16,511 nucleotides of DNA, taken from Blastomyces gilchristii SLH14081. Lineage: Eukaryota; Ascomycota; Eurotiomycetes; Onygenales; Ajellomycetaceae. This document shows, piece by piece, positions 1 to 8,656 of this stretch. Where the stretch lies: contig NW_003101646.1 in NCBI RefSeq assembly GCF_000003855.2, forward strand, positions 242,224 through 258,734, given 5' to 3'. A program made the translations under genes and the position numbers. Each line of letters opens with the position of its first letter. Within the stretch, counting starts at the first letter, position 1. The notes beneath the pieces are model-generated. The model was not told the DNA's origin. It saw only the letters and a program-made list of their open reading frames with translations, and did no database searches.

Positions 1-127
1 AGAATTTCTATTTCTCCACTCCGAAGCTTCATCACATACATTACTACATATACATATAAATATTCACTCTGATTACTGATTCTTGCACTTTCTCTTTCTT
101 TTTCTTCTTTAACATTTTTCACTTTGT

Positions 128-135
128 TATATAAG
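128..135 (+). promoter_or_regulatory. putative TATA box in R1 LTR
   Basis: TATATAAG follows a CT-rich tract (about 88-120). It lies at the same place as TATATAAG 9701-9708 in the Element II LTR. Conservation between the two copies suggests the U3 promoter, but no start site can be read. Confidence 0.4.
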
Positions 136-190
136 ACCTATAAATATCATACTGATCTATTCAGTGTAGATCTCTTACACTTGAAAAATA

Positions 191-257
191 TTCATTGTCT
201 TCTCATTAGAAATGATTATTCATGTTCATTATCTTCTTATCAGAAACAATTACTCAC
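191..257 (+). repeat. two ~33-bp tandem units in R1 LTR
   Basis: Two imperfect copies, 191-224 and 225-257, each begin TTCATT and contain TCTTCT. They differ mainly by transitions. The same duplication is present at 9764-9829, so it predates the split of the two copies. Confidence 0.65.
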
Positions 258-340
258 TGAGATATCTGAATGTGTAACAATGTATAAGAAATAGAGAAAT
301 AATCAGTTAAGCAGACACTGAGTCTTAATCAGTTAAGCAG

Positions 341-348
341 TCACTGAG
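341..348 (+). repeat. 8-bp target-site duplication of MITE A, left copy
   Basis: TCACTGAG directly precedes the MITE terminal repeat. The matching copy is at 9207-9214, because Gypsy I later inserted 2 bp inside the right-hand duplication. Confidence 0.85.
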
Positions 349-854
349 TAGACTGACTGTGTGACCGTGTCTGAGATCAGAATCAGAATATTTGATAGTT
401 TCATTATTAATTTGATTAATCTCATTACACAGTTTTAAGATTAGATAGTAGTTTCATACTGTCTCAGTGAGACTTACTGTCTACTCTTATCATATTTTTT
501 AAATAAGATTATGATTTTCACTTCTCAATTTAAATTATTTTTATTGCTTTAAATGACTTTAAATCTCATTTAAGTGTTATCAAAAAGCATTACTTTTTAA
601 AAAATTAAAAATAGTCTAAAAAAAACCTTAAAATGTCTAAAAATAGTAACTTTATGTCAAGAATGAAACTAAATAAGATTAAATAAGATCACTTTCTTAT
701 TTTTTCTAAGTCATAATCTCATTTTGAGATCTGATATATAGTCACTTTGCATGGTTTTTTAATGATTAGTCGCAGTGGAATTCATGTCAAGAAATGTATA
801 AGATCAGATTAAATGAGATTAAACATGAAATTCATAATCTCAGCAGTGAGTCTA
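349..854. mobile_element. MITE copy A (506 bp, non-autonomous DNA transposon)
   Basis: It is a near full-length copy of 2251-2755. The left end reads TAGACTGACTG and the right end is a decayed inverted version ending AGTCTA. Target duplications of TCACTGAG lie at 341-348 and 9207-9214. There is no coding capacity, only AT-rich sequence. Relative to copy B it carries many transitions: the subterminal motif AAATGGGACCA of copy B appears here as forms such as AAATAAGATTA. An 8-bp duplication with short inverted repeats fits a hAT-type mobilising transposase best. The superfamily is inferred, since no transposase is present. Confidence 0.85.
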
Positions 855-856
855 TC
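852..856 (+). repeat. 5-bp target-site duplication of Gypsy I, left copy
   Basis: CTATC directly precedes the 5' LTR and recurs at 9204-9208 directly after the 3' LTR. Five base pairs is the usual size for Ty3/gypsy integration. The duplicated bases are the last three of MITE A plus two of its target duplication. Confidence 0.85.
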
Positions 857-1403
857 TGTCACGCCTCTGGCCGCGTCAAGGCCCCGCTGCGGATTCACAC
901 GGCTCATTGCTTCTCTGTGAATGATTTTATTCATTCTGTAAACTGTTCAAACTGGTTTTCAATCACTCTATGACATCATCCAGATATAATATAGAAAGAT
1001 TTAATTGATAAATATGAGAACTCTACTTCTATACAAGGTCAGCAGATTACTCTTTCATAGCAGTGAGATGTCGCTGAGATATCACCCTGACTATTCTCAC
1101 TTATGAAATGAGATGAGAGTATCTGCTCATTGTCTATATAGAATAGCTAGATACTGACTCCTCATTAAAGAAGTCAGTGATTTATTTTCAATCTTCTATG
1201 AGAATATATATGAGAGTTACTGCATTTCTCATACAATCTTCTTAGTATACTAAGTATCATATCTGTGATATTCTTGTAATAACTCTGTAGCTCATGAGCT
1301 CACTATTTAAGTAAGATAGTTGAGCTCATCTCTACAGCTTCTTAAACAACTATCTCTATGTGATATCACTGACTAGTCACTGCTTCAGCTCTGTTACATT
1401 ACA
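857..1403 (+). repeat. 5' LTR of Gypsy I
   Basis: It aligns end to end with 8657-9203 and has the same length, with differences that are almost all transitions. It starts TGTCACGCC and ends CATTACA. The first 50 bp (857-910) keep many CG, GG and CC dinucleotides, whereas the matching part of the 3' LTR has lost them. The last 40 bp (1364-1403) are mutated relative to the 3' LTR. A TATA-like stretch TCTATATAGAA near 1134 could be the promoter, which is weak evidence. Confidence 0.9.
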
Positions 1404-1437
1404 ATTCAAATCACTTAATCTGATTATAAGTTTGAAT
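1404..1437 (+). promoter_or_regulatory. inverted repeat at the primer-binding position of Gypsy I
   Basis: Immediately after the LTR, ATTCAA (1404-1409) can pair with TTGAAT (1432-1437), and ACTTA (1413-1417) with TAAGT (1427-1431). I see no clear tRNA-complementary primer site here. The hairpin may be meaningful for priming or may be chance in AT-rich DNA. Confidence 0.3.
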
Positions 1438-1459
1438 CAGTTAAGCTCTATTAATGAAC

Positions 1460-2250
1460 TGATATAATCTCATACATCTGTGCTGAGACTGATCTGACTT
1501 CACTCTCTGAGAAAAACTTCATATTATTCTCTAGAGTGTGTACATCTCTACTCTGACAGAAATCTGAGATTTCTGAACTCACTGCACATTTTAACATAAG
1601 CTCTTCAATCACTCTATTATTATCACAGCCTCTACACATCTACATCTATCATGAAGATAGAGAGATTAAGATTGAAGATTCTTCAAATTACAAGAGAAAC
1701 ACATTATCTGAATTTCACAACTTCATTCATACTCTTGAACAGAAATTTCATCTTAACTCAAGCCAGTTTAATACTCATAAGATATAAGTAATATACACTG
1801 TCAACCTTCTTGAAGACATCTCTGCAACTACTTGAGCTATTAAGAAGAGAAAGCTTGAGTGTATCAATACTGTTATAACTTGAGAAGAATTCAAAAACTT
1901 TCTACTGAATCAGATTGAAGATCACTGCAACTGCAGCTTTACAGTGATACAGTGATTCAACTTATTATATTAATAAGATAATGAGAATTCTTCTAATTTC
2001 AATACAAGATTTGAAAAGTATTGAGAGAAATTAACTGATGATTTGAATTAATTAAAAACACAGCTTTATCTTACAAAGCTGACTCACAAGATGTGAACAA
2101 TAATATCACAGTATCAGAGTTTATTAATTAATTATACTGAGCTTGTCAACTTAGCTTTCTGAATCTATTTGAAATAATCAATACTCTGAGAAAAAGATTA
2201 ATAAGATCTCTTCTAAGTAATTAATAATAGAATCTAAACAGCACTGTGAC
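1460..2250 (+). pseudogene. gag: Gypsy I Gag, N-terminal part, degenerate
   Basis: Gag is the structural protein that packages element RNA into virus-like particles. From about 1563 a frame starting at positions divisible by three reads as Gag capsid-like sequence to about 2150. Internal stops sit where Trp, Gln or Arg codons would be expected (TGA, TAA). Near 2150 the reading moves by one base into the frame that continues through the rest of the polyprotein, so there is one indel. The true start codon cannot be fixed: no clean ATG survives in frame, and readable sequence begins by about 1460. MITE B then splits the gene after position 2250. The identification rests on position, on the downstream zinc knuckle and on general Gag character. 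Confidence 0.65.
2243..2250 (+). repeat. 8-bp target-site duplication of MITE B, left copy
   Basis: ACTGTGAC precedes the MITE terminus and recurs intact at 2756-2763. Removing the MITE plus one copy restores a continuous Gag frame. Confidence 0.92.
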
Positions 2251-2755
2251 TAGACTGACCGTGTGACCGTGTCTGAGACCAGAACCAGATTTTTTGATAG
2301 TCTCATTACCAATTCAACTGATCTCATTACACGGTTTTAACATTAGATAGTAGTCTCATACTGTCTCAGTGAGACTTACTGTCTACTCTTGTCACATTTT
2401 CCAAATGGGACCATGATTTCCACTTCTCAATTTAAATTATTTTTATTGCTTTAAATGACTTTAAATCTCATTTGAGTGTTACCAAAAAGCATTACTTTTT
2501 AAAAAATTAAAAATAGTCTAAAAAAAACCTTAAAATGTCTAAAAATAGTAACTTTATGTCAAGAATGAGACTAAATGGGACCAAATGAGACCACTTTCTC
2601 ATTTTTTTCAAGTCATGGTTCCATTTTAAGATCTGATATATAGTCACTTTGCATGTTTTTTTGATGGCTAGTCCCAGCGGATTCACGCCAAGAAATGTAT
2701 GGGACCAGATCAAATGGGACCAAACGTGAAATTCATGATCCCGGCGGCCAGTCTA
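2251..2755. mobile_element. MITE copy B (505 bp) inserted in Gypsy I gag
   Basis: Terminal inverted repeats are TAGACTGACCG on the left and CGGCCAGTCTA on the right (11 bp, one mismatch). Perfect 8-bp duplications ACTGTGAC flank it. There is no coding potential; minus-strand open stretches inside it are AT-rich chance. Subterminal copies of AAATGGGACCA lie at 2403-2413, 2573-2583 (with a variant at 2583-2593) and 2712-2722, with an inverted relative at 2616-2627. Such short subterminal repeats are typical binding sites for hAT transposases. It keeps GG, CC and CG far better than the surrounding gag, so it arrived after much of the mutation or escaped it. Confidence 0.9.
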
Positions 2756-2763
2756 ACTGTGAC
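2756..2763 (+). repeat. 8-bp target-site duplication of MITE B, right copy
   Basis: ACTGTGAC is identical to 2243-2250 and directly follows the right terminal repeat AGTCTA. Confidence 0.92.
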
Positions 2764-3020
2764 AGCTTCAGTGCAGAGAAAGTAAAGAAGAATTTCAAGT
2801 ATTCTGATTCTTCACTCACTATAAAGAAATATTAAAAAAGATTTGATAAAGATCTCTGTTTTAACTGTGAAGCTGATGATCACTATACTAGTAATTATAA
2901 GAAGCTGAAGAAGAGAAGAAACTGAGAAGATATCTTCTCAAAGTTAACTTCTCTTCTGACAAATGTATTCACAGAAGAGAAAGAAATAAAGAATTAATAA
3001 TTCTTATATCTCTAAGTTCA
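2764..3020 (+). pseudogene. gag: Gypsy I Gag, C-terminal part with zinc knuckle, degenerate
   Basis: This is the nucleocapsid part of Gag, which binds element RNA. At 2857-2898 the frame shows a CX2CX4HX4C zinc knuckle with C-F-N-C at its start and the His in place. The fourth ligand is Tyr instead of Cys (TAT for TGT, a G-to-A change), and a Gly has become Asp. A lysine-rich stretch follows, as expected for nucleocapsid. The frame is the same as protease, RT and integrase downstream, so this is a fused Gag-Pol. It contains stops (TAA near 2832, TGA near 2923). The knuckle cannot fold normally. Confidence 0.8.
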
Positions 3021-3330
3021 TATTACAATCACAATGAATATCTCAAATGAGAAGATACTAGTGAGATGTCTACTTAACTCTGAGATAAATACTAACTTCA
3101 TATTTTATTTCTTTTCTTTAATAAAGAGTTGAAAGAAGATAGATCTGTCAGATCATATGAAATTTACTGATGAAATAAAATATCACTGTTTTAGCATAAT
3201 TTAAGCAAAGTGTGTGATCACAGACTTAGAAGAAATCTTTAAGAAGAGCAGTCTGCTTCTTCACATTATTAATATCATAGATAAGAATGTCATTCTAGAT
3301 CTCTCATAATTGAGAGAAAACAATTCTCTC
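3021..3330 (+). pseudogene. Gypsy I retropepsin-like protease, degenerate
   Basis: This aspartic protease would cleave the Gag-Pol polyprotein. The Asp-Ser-Gly active-site triad expected here is represented at 3076-3084 by Asn-Ser-Glu. It lies in a hydrophobic context (Cys-Leu-Leu before it, Ile-Asn-Thr-Asn-Phe-Ile after it) that fits the family. Both changes are G-to-A transitions at the codon level. The frame is the one shared by zinc knuckle and RT. Beyond the active site the sequence is too damaged to align by eye. The call depends on position between knuckle and RT and on the triad. Confidence 0.6.
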
Positions 3331-3639
3331 ATTGACTAAGTCACTTAGATGTAATGATACTGTCTCACTGATAAAGAGACAGTGATAGAGAAATCTGAAG
3401 AGTTTCATTGAAAGAATCTTAAGAAAAAGATAGAGTTAATATACTGTGTAGCAGATGACTGAGACTTAAGAATAGATGAAGAAGTTATTATTCTCACTGT
3501 AAGATTAACAGCAGTATCTATCATTGAAGACAGATAAATACAACATCTCTTTACAGATTATAAGAATGTCTTTTTGAAAAGAGAAGTAGTGAAGTTTTCT
3601 AATATCAAAGTGTAATATAAGATCTGTCTTGAAGATGAT
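3331..3639 (+). other. Gypsy I protease-RT linker, degenerate
   Basis: This is the same polyprotein frame with several stops. It has no domain I can name and presumably corresponds to the end of protease and the start of the RT region. Confidence 0.4.
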
Positions 3640-4330
3640 GCAATAATGCTGTACAGGCCTCTTTATAACTTGTTAGTAAAGAAATTGAATGTTCTGTACA
3701 AATATCTTAAGAAAGCATAATCAAAGAACTAAATATACTCATTGAAGAGTTCAGCAGAGACACTTATACTATTTATATCTAAGAAGAATGATAGACTACA
3801 TCTATGTGTAGACTACAGAGATCTTAATAAGATAATGATTAAGAATTACTATTCATTACTGTTAATTAATAAGATGATTGATCAATTATCTGAAGTAAAG
3901 ATATTCTTGAAGATTGATATACAGAATATCTATCATAAAATCAGAGTTAATAAAGATGACATTTGAAAAACAGCTTTTCATATCAAGTACAGTAATTTCA
4001 AGTATCTTGTTTTATCTTTTAATCTTTGTAACACTTCAGCCATCTTTCAGATCTATATAAATGAGATACTGTGAGACCTTGTTGATATCTTCTGCATAGT
4101 ATACTTAAACAACATTCTAATCTTCTCAAAAATAAAAGAAGAATATCATATTCATGTTTAAGAAGTGTTAAGTTGCTTAAGACAGTATTAACTCTATACA
4201 AACACTGAAAAATGCTCATTCTACATGCAGAAGATTGATTTCTTAGATTATATTATTGAGATTAATAGCATTTCAATAAACAGAAGTCAGGTCTTCATTA
4301 TTAAGAACTGATCAGTGCTGCAGATATACT
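3640..4330 (+). pseudogene. pol: Gypsy I reverse transcriptase, degenerate
   Basis: This is the RNA-directed DNA polymerase of Ty3/gypsy type. In order, the frame shows a Pro-Leu-Tyr-Asn stretch near 3658, Phe-Ile-Ser-Lys-Lys, then C-V-D-Y-R-D-L-N near 3810. Next come K-I-D-I holding the first catalytic Asp, and L-V-L-S-F-N-L-C-N (family form LPFGLCNAP). The catalytic YLDD box is at 4102-4113 but reads Tyr-Leu-Asn-Asn: both Asp codons are now AAC. Stops occur at 3967 (TGA) and later. The frame runs unbroken from the Gag knuckle to the chromodomain, so base substitution rather than indels did most of the damage. It is certainly inactive. Confidence 0.9.
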
Positions 4331-5060
4331 ATGAGATGCAGATGTTTCTAGAATTTGTGAATTTCTATAGATAATTCATCTATGTATATTCATGAATTAC
4401 TGCTCTTCTTACAGATCTGTTAAAGAGAAGTGTTAAAGACAGAAAAATGAGACTGTTTATTCTCACTCAAGACACTGTGAGAGTATTTGCAGAATTGAAG
4501 CAAGCTTTTACAGATATCACAATGCTGAATCACTTTAATTCTGACTTATTCAGTCAGTGTGAGACTGATGTATCTGAGAATGAGATCTGTGAAATCTTTT
4601 TACAGTTAACACTGAAGATCTTTCAATGTTGAAAGAATCAGAGAATAATAATCTCTGAAGATACAGACAATAAAATATCTGTAAGAGAAGACTTTTTTAT
4701 AAAGTTTATAAGATACTGTGAATAAAGATCAGTGATCTTCTTCTTCAAGAAGTTATCACTCACACAGAGAAGATATAATACTTATGATCAAGAGATGTTA
4801 GTAATTATTGAATTCTTTAAGATCTGATAACATTATCTTTAGAGTAGTAAGTATTCAGTGTAAGTTCTCACTGATTATATAAATCTATGTTACTTCTTGA
4901 TAATAAAGAGCTTGACAGAATGTCAAGTCAGATGAGTGAAGCTGCTTTCAGAGTATGATTTCTATATCTGATACTATTCAGATTGACTTAACTCTGTCAA
5001 TATACTGTCTAGATGACCTGATTATAATATTATTAATAAGAAGAAGAATTCTATAAAAGA
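4331..5060 (+). pseudogene. pol: Gypsy I connection and RNase H, degenerate
   Basis: RNase H removes the RNA strand during reverse transcription. After the RT thumb/connection the frame shows a Phe-Ala-Glu-Leu-Lys-Gln-Ala-Phe motif near 4487, typical of the start of the gypsy RNase H region. Next are Glu-Thr-Asp (first catalytic Asp, 4567-4569), the K-K-L-S block and Tyr-Asp-Gln-Glu-Met-Leu holding the catalytic Glu. The VLTD-type third Asp appears as V-L-T-D-Y near 4870. The tether ending in the N-S-V-N-I-L-S-R region falls near 5000. Several Trp and Arg codons are stops. The frame matches RT and integrase. Confidence 0.85.
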
Positions 5061-5480
5061 ATCTCTGTCATCACTGCAGAAAAAGCTGACTACAGAGAAT
5101 TAAGATTCTCTGAAACTCAGATACAGTGCTGGTAAGACAGCTATACAACTCAGTATAGAAGATAAAAGAAAACTCAGATCTCTACAGAGAACTGACACTG
5201 AAGATTATAAGCTTCTCATGTTATATCTTACTATTATTGAATTGATAAAGAATAAAATGATCTACAATCTTTCAACTCAACTACTTTTAGAATTCATTAA
5301 TAAGTTACAGCAGAGAAATATCTCTACTATAGCTTGAATTCAGAAGTTGAAGAAGAGAGAATTCAGTTTAAACTTGAAAGAGATAGATTCTGAGCAGAGT
5401 AATACTGCTAAGAAATCAAGTCACTGATAACTAGAAAAATATGAACTTCTACTACTAAATAATTCAGTCTTCATTTCTTA
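5061..5480 (+). other. Gypsy I RNase H-integrase linker
   Basis: The polyprotein frame continues here with few recognisable motifs: a charged, Lys- and Ser-rich linker before the integrase zinc domain. I see nothing else in it on either strand. Confidence 0.4.
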
Positions 5481-6430
5481 TAGTAGAACAGTGTATCAGA
5501 AGTTATTAAGAATTTATCATAATAATTCTTATACTGAGCACTTCAGATTAGAGAAGACTGAGAAGCTTCTAAAATATAAATATATTTAAGATAAGCTTCA
5601 GACAGATGTCAAAGAGTATATTAAGACTTATAATATCTGTTAAAGAATAAAGATTCTGCAGTATAAGTAATATAGTGAGTTAGTATCACTGTCTATTTTA
5701 AAGAGCTTATAACAGAATCTATTAATGAATTTCATAGTTGATCTGCTGAAGTTGACAAGAGTCAAAGAATATGACTTGATTTTAATCATTATTAACTGCT
5801 TTATAAAGATAATTAAATATATCTCTACTTATAAAAAGATTAAAGCCTCTGAATTGACTGATCTATTTTTAGATATTATTATTTATAATCATGATGCTCT
5901 GAAATCATTGATAATAGATTGAGAATCTCTCTTCATCAGCAAATACTGATCAGCTTTTTACTATTATCTTATAATAAAATGTCTTCTCAGTACTGTATTT
6001 TATCTGCAGACAAATGATCAGACTGAATATCAGAATCAGATATTAGAACAGTATCTTTAAGTATTCTATTTATATTATCAGAATGATTGACTCAAACATC
6101 TTCTGACTGCTGAATTCATATATAATAATGTAAAGAATACAATCTTAAAAGTATCTTCTTTCTATACTTATTATAAATATAATTCTTCATTACTCAGTAA
6201 TATCACAGACAATGTTTTAAAGAAAGAGATAGATAGTCAGAATATTAAATAGATACAGAGAACAGAGTATCTCTCAGTATCAGAAATAAAAGTAAGATTG
6301 AAACTTTTAAATAAAATTCATGAGAAGATGATGAAAAGCATTCACTGTGCTCAGAAATAGTAGATAAAATACTATAATTGAAAACATCTTTCAATAAAGT
6401 TCTTAATAGAGAATTAAGTACTAATTTTAA
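5481..6430 (+). pseudogene. pol: Gypsy I integrase, degenerate
   Basis: The DDE integrase inserts element DNA into the genome. The HHCC zinc domain has His at 5518-5520 and 5539-5541. Its first Cys is replaced by Tyr (5629-5631), and the second Cys is kept (5638-5640). The catalytic core follows. The first Asp is Asn (5728-5730, in Met-Asn-Phe-Ile-Val-Asp-Leu). The second Asp (5917-5919) and the Glu (6025-6027) survive, and their 35-residue spacing is exactly that of D,D35E integrases. Asn-Asp-Gln-Thr-Glu stands where TDGQTE is usual. Stops are scattered, many directly at expected Trp or Arg positions. Confidence 0.9.
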
Positions 6431-6863
6431 CAAAGAATATCAAGACAATGAGACTGTATAAGAAGCTTAGTAAGTGATGACTAGAATCTTTCTCAGTAAT
6501 AAGAGTGATAAATAAACAGCTATATAAGTTGAAATTACTCTCAGAATTGAAATCAATTCATTCTATTTTTCATATTTTCTATTTAAAGCTCTATAAGCAA
6601 TGTCTCAAGATAAAGTTATCTTAATCAGATAACATTGAGATCAAGAATACTACTGAATATCTTATGAAGAAAATATTGAATAAGTGAATATATTACAGTA
6701 AGCTTCAATATCTTATTAAATAAGAAGATTATTCATTATCAGAGAATTCATGAAAACTGCTTGAGTATTTGAAAAATCCTGAGAAAGAGATTGTAAGCTA
6801 TGAGATGACTAGTAAAGACTACTCTATTACATATCAGAGATATTGAATAAGAAATACTGTTTA
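6431..6863 (+). pseudogene. Gypsy I GPY/F module and chromodomain, degenerate
   Basis: The C-terminal targeting part of a chromovirus integrase. The GPY/F-like module occupies about 6455-6600 and ends in a Tyr-Leu-Lys-Leu-Tyr-Lys motif, with the Gly-Pro of the signature lost. From about 6631 a chromodomain is recognisable. It has Glu-Tyr-Leu near its start, an aromatic Tyr-Tyr pair, then Leu-Gln-Tyr-Leu-Ile-Lys followed by a stop where the conserved Trp belongs, Glu-Asp-Tyr, and Ser-Glu-Asn-Ser followed by another stop at an expected Trp. In working elements this domain reads histone marks and steers insertion to heterochromatin. The frame matches the rest of pol and ends around the TAA at 6861-6863. 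Confidence 0.82.
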
Positions 6864-6987
6864 AGACTTCTCATTTTTTTCAAAGAATTTTTTAGAGATA
6901 ATCTTATAATAATGAGTCAGTGTCTTATGAACTCTGTAGCACTCTACTTCTATTTTCTCTCAAAGAATTTTTAGAAGTTTAATAAGA

Positions 6988-8130
6988 CTATACAAAGTGT
7001 AAAATTTCTGAAGCAGTTAATAAGAAAAGAAAGAGATATTTAAAATCAATATAGATTAATATTATTAACTCATAGACTGCTGCTATTCTAATAGAGCTAC
7101 AGTCTGTAGAAAAAGTAAAAAGAAAGAATCTCAGAGTCTACTTATTAATAACTACATCTTTATCAAACTCATTCTTCACTGTTAAAGTCTTCAGTATTAG
7201 TATTTTTATCTGCTGTGAAGTTAGTACTGCAGTGCTGCAGAAGAGCATGCTATAGAAGAGTATAAGAGATGCATAATATATTAACTTATTAATTTATAAA
7301 ACATCTCAGTCATCTACTTCAATTGAAGTGAGATTCTCTTCAATTAGTAATTTATCTCTGTAGTACTTTTAACAGCAGTGCTGACTAATCTCTTCTTAAG
7401 ATTAGCTATTCTGAGATGTTTTTTTATCTCAGAGACTCACACTTTCATCTTCTTTTATAGATGAGTAAGAAGAATCTTCTCAGTCTTGATAGAATCTGTC
7501 AATACTTAAAGCTTTAAGATTCTTACTCTGTACTGCTTGAGCATCTGAGCTTCTTATCAGAACTGATATGATATCTTCTTATAAAATAATACTTACAGAG
7601 AGACAGAAGTTATTATTACAGATATAATAAAAATAATAAGAGTGAAAGAAGAGATGAGTGTACAAGATCTTCTCTTTCTTCAGCTGCTTAGTATAGTGTA
7701 GATAAGTAATAATACTAGTCTGAGACTGCACTGAAGCCTTCTTATAGAAAGAAGACAAAGAAACTGCAGAATTCTGCAGACTTAACTCAGCAGCATTCTG
7801 AGCAGGGCTCAGATATATTATAAGAGAGAAACTATGAATTGAGCTTCTTGAAGCTGCTGTTTCTGAAATCAAGCTCTTTCTGAGATTCTCTCTGAATGAT
7901 TATATGAGGTCATATACTACTGTGTTAACTGAGAGAGAGAGCGGCATTGTGATAGTGATGAGAGAGATAGAGAAAGAACTGAATACAGACAAGCTAATCA
8001 GTAGAAGAAATAATATTTCACTGTAAGACACAGCATTTATCACTGCAGCTGTAAGAGATGCAGAAGAAGAAGAAGAAGATGTGATAATAAAAGTGATACT
8101 TTCACAGTCTGTTGACACTGTTATCTCCAT
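6988..8130 (-). pseudogene. possible antisense gene in the Gypsy I tail, function unknown
   Basis: On the minus strand one frame begins with ATG at 8130-8128 and stays readable far longer than any sense frame here. It runs 76 codons to a TAA (7902-7900), then in the same frame another 100 or so codons to a TAA near 7581-7579. It continues past roughly two further TGA stops to about 7440, and more loosely to a TAG near 6988. The early stops are of the kind made by C-to-T or G-to-A change. The predicted protein starts with a Ser-rich run (six consecutive Ser), then hydrophobic Leu/Ile-rich sequence, then Ala- and Ser-rich segments with basic patches. I recognise no domain. A candidate intron lies at 7440-7385. 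It could be an antisense additional ORF carried by the element, a captured gene fragment, or a chance open frame. Confidence 0.4.
7385..7440 (-). other. candidate spliceosomal intron in the antisense frame
   Basis: Read on the minus strand, GTGAGT (7440-7435) begins directly after a codon of the antisense frame. GCTAAT, similar to fungal branch sites, is at 7406-7401, and TTAG ends at 7385. The length of 56 nt is normal for a filamentous fungal intron. The reading frame after it is not clearly better than without splicing. Confidence 0.3.
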
Positions 8131-8640
8131 CTTCAACCTGACTTTCTTAACAGTTACAGAGACCGCAGCTGCATCATGAAGACATTTATTACTTACTAGA
8201 AAATATCAGAATAAGCTTCTTATTATCTTTCAAGAATAATACTCTCATGCACTTACTATTACAGATGAAAGAGAGAGAGAAAAATGTGTCATAAGAGAAA
8301 GAAAATCTTTTTAAAAAATTCTGTCACTACTGTTAACTTTATCTCTAAAACACATCACTTTTGCAGAGAGTTTCATATGTAGAATGAAATATATTAAAAG
8401 ATCTGTAAGTCACTTATTAACTACATTTTTCACATTTTAATTAATATATAAGAAATTCACTTATCACACAGTTAATTTAAATAGAGATAAGAAAGAAAAG
8501 ATTTATACAGTCAGCAGAGAAACTCATCTATTTCTTTATATTATATACAGTATATATACTATTAAATCAGTTGATAATTATTACTATATAATAAAGATAA
8601 TTTCTAATCTGATAATCTTAAGAGTATTGAGACTATACTC
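8131..8640. other. Gypsy I 3' untranslated tail
   Basis: AT-rich sequence upstream of the antisense frame and before the polypurine tract. I see no coding motif, RNA gene or repeat in it. Confidence 0.5.
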
Positions 8641-8642
8641 TT

Positions 8643-8655
8643 AAAGAGAAGAACA
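8643..8655 (+). promoter_or_regulatory. polypurine tract of Gypsy I
   Basis: AAAGAGAAGAACA, all purine but for one C near its end, lies just upstream of the 3' LTR. This is where plus-strand DNA synthesis is primed in LTR elements. Confidence 0.65.
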
Positions 8656-8656
8656 T

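Larger units (their letters stand above)
1..348 (+). mobile_element. R1: partial LTR of a family II retrotransposon (left part)
   Basis: This stretch aligns with about 9576-9895, the LTR of Element II, and differs mostly by C/T and G/A transitions. Both share the order of a CT-rich tract, a TATATAAG box and a roughly 33-bp tandem duplication. The first 135 bp or so of this LTR would lie left of the window. It is the oldest layer, because MITE A and then Gypsy I are inserted in it, and the same LTR resumes at 9215. A 27-bp segment (301-327) is tandemly repeated from 328. No coding capacity is visible. R1 is more mutated than the Element II LTR. Confidence 0.8.

Noticed and set aside
1451..1639. 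Minus-strand open stretch in the Gypsy I leader
   Set aside because: It lies opposite the probable start of Gag, and the protein has no recognisable feature.
2507..2713. Minus-strand open stretch inside MITE B
   Set aside because: AT-rich and low complexity, inside a non-coding MITE, and not supported by copy A.
4019..4219. Minus-strand open stretch opposite the RT of Gypsy I
   Set aside because: The plus strand here is clearly RT including the YLNN box, so the minus frame is a shadow.
6245..6433. Minus-strand open stretch opposite the integrase C-terminus
   Set aside because: The plus-strand pol frame continues through it in register; it is a shadow.
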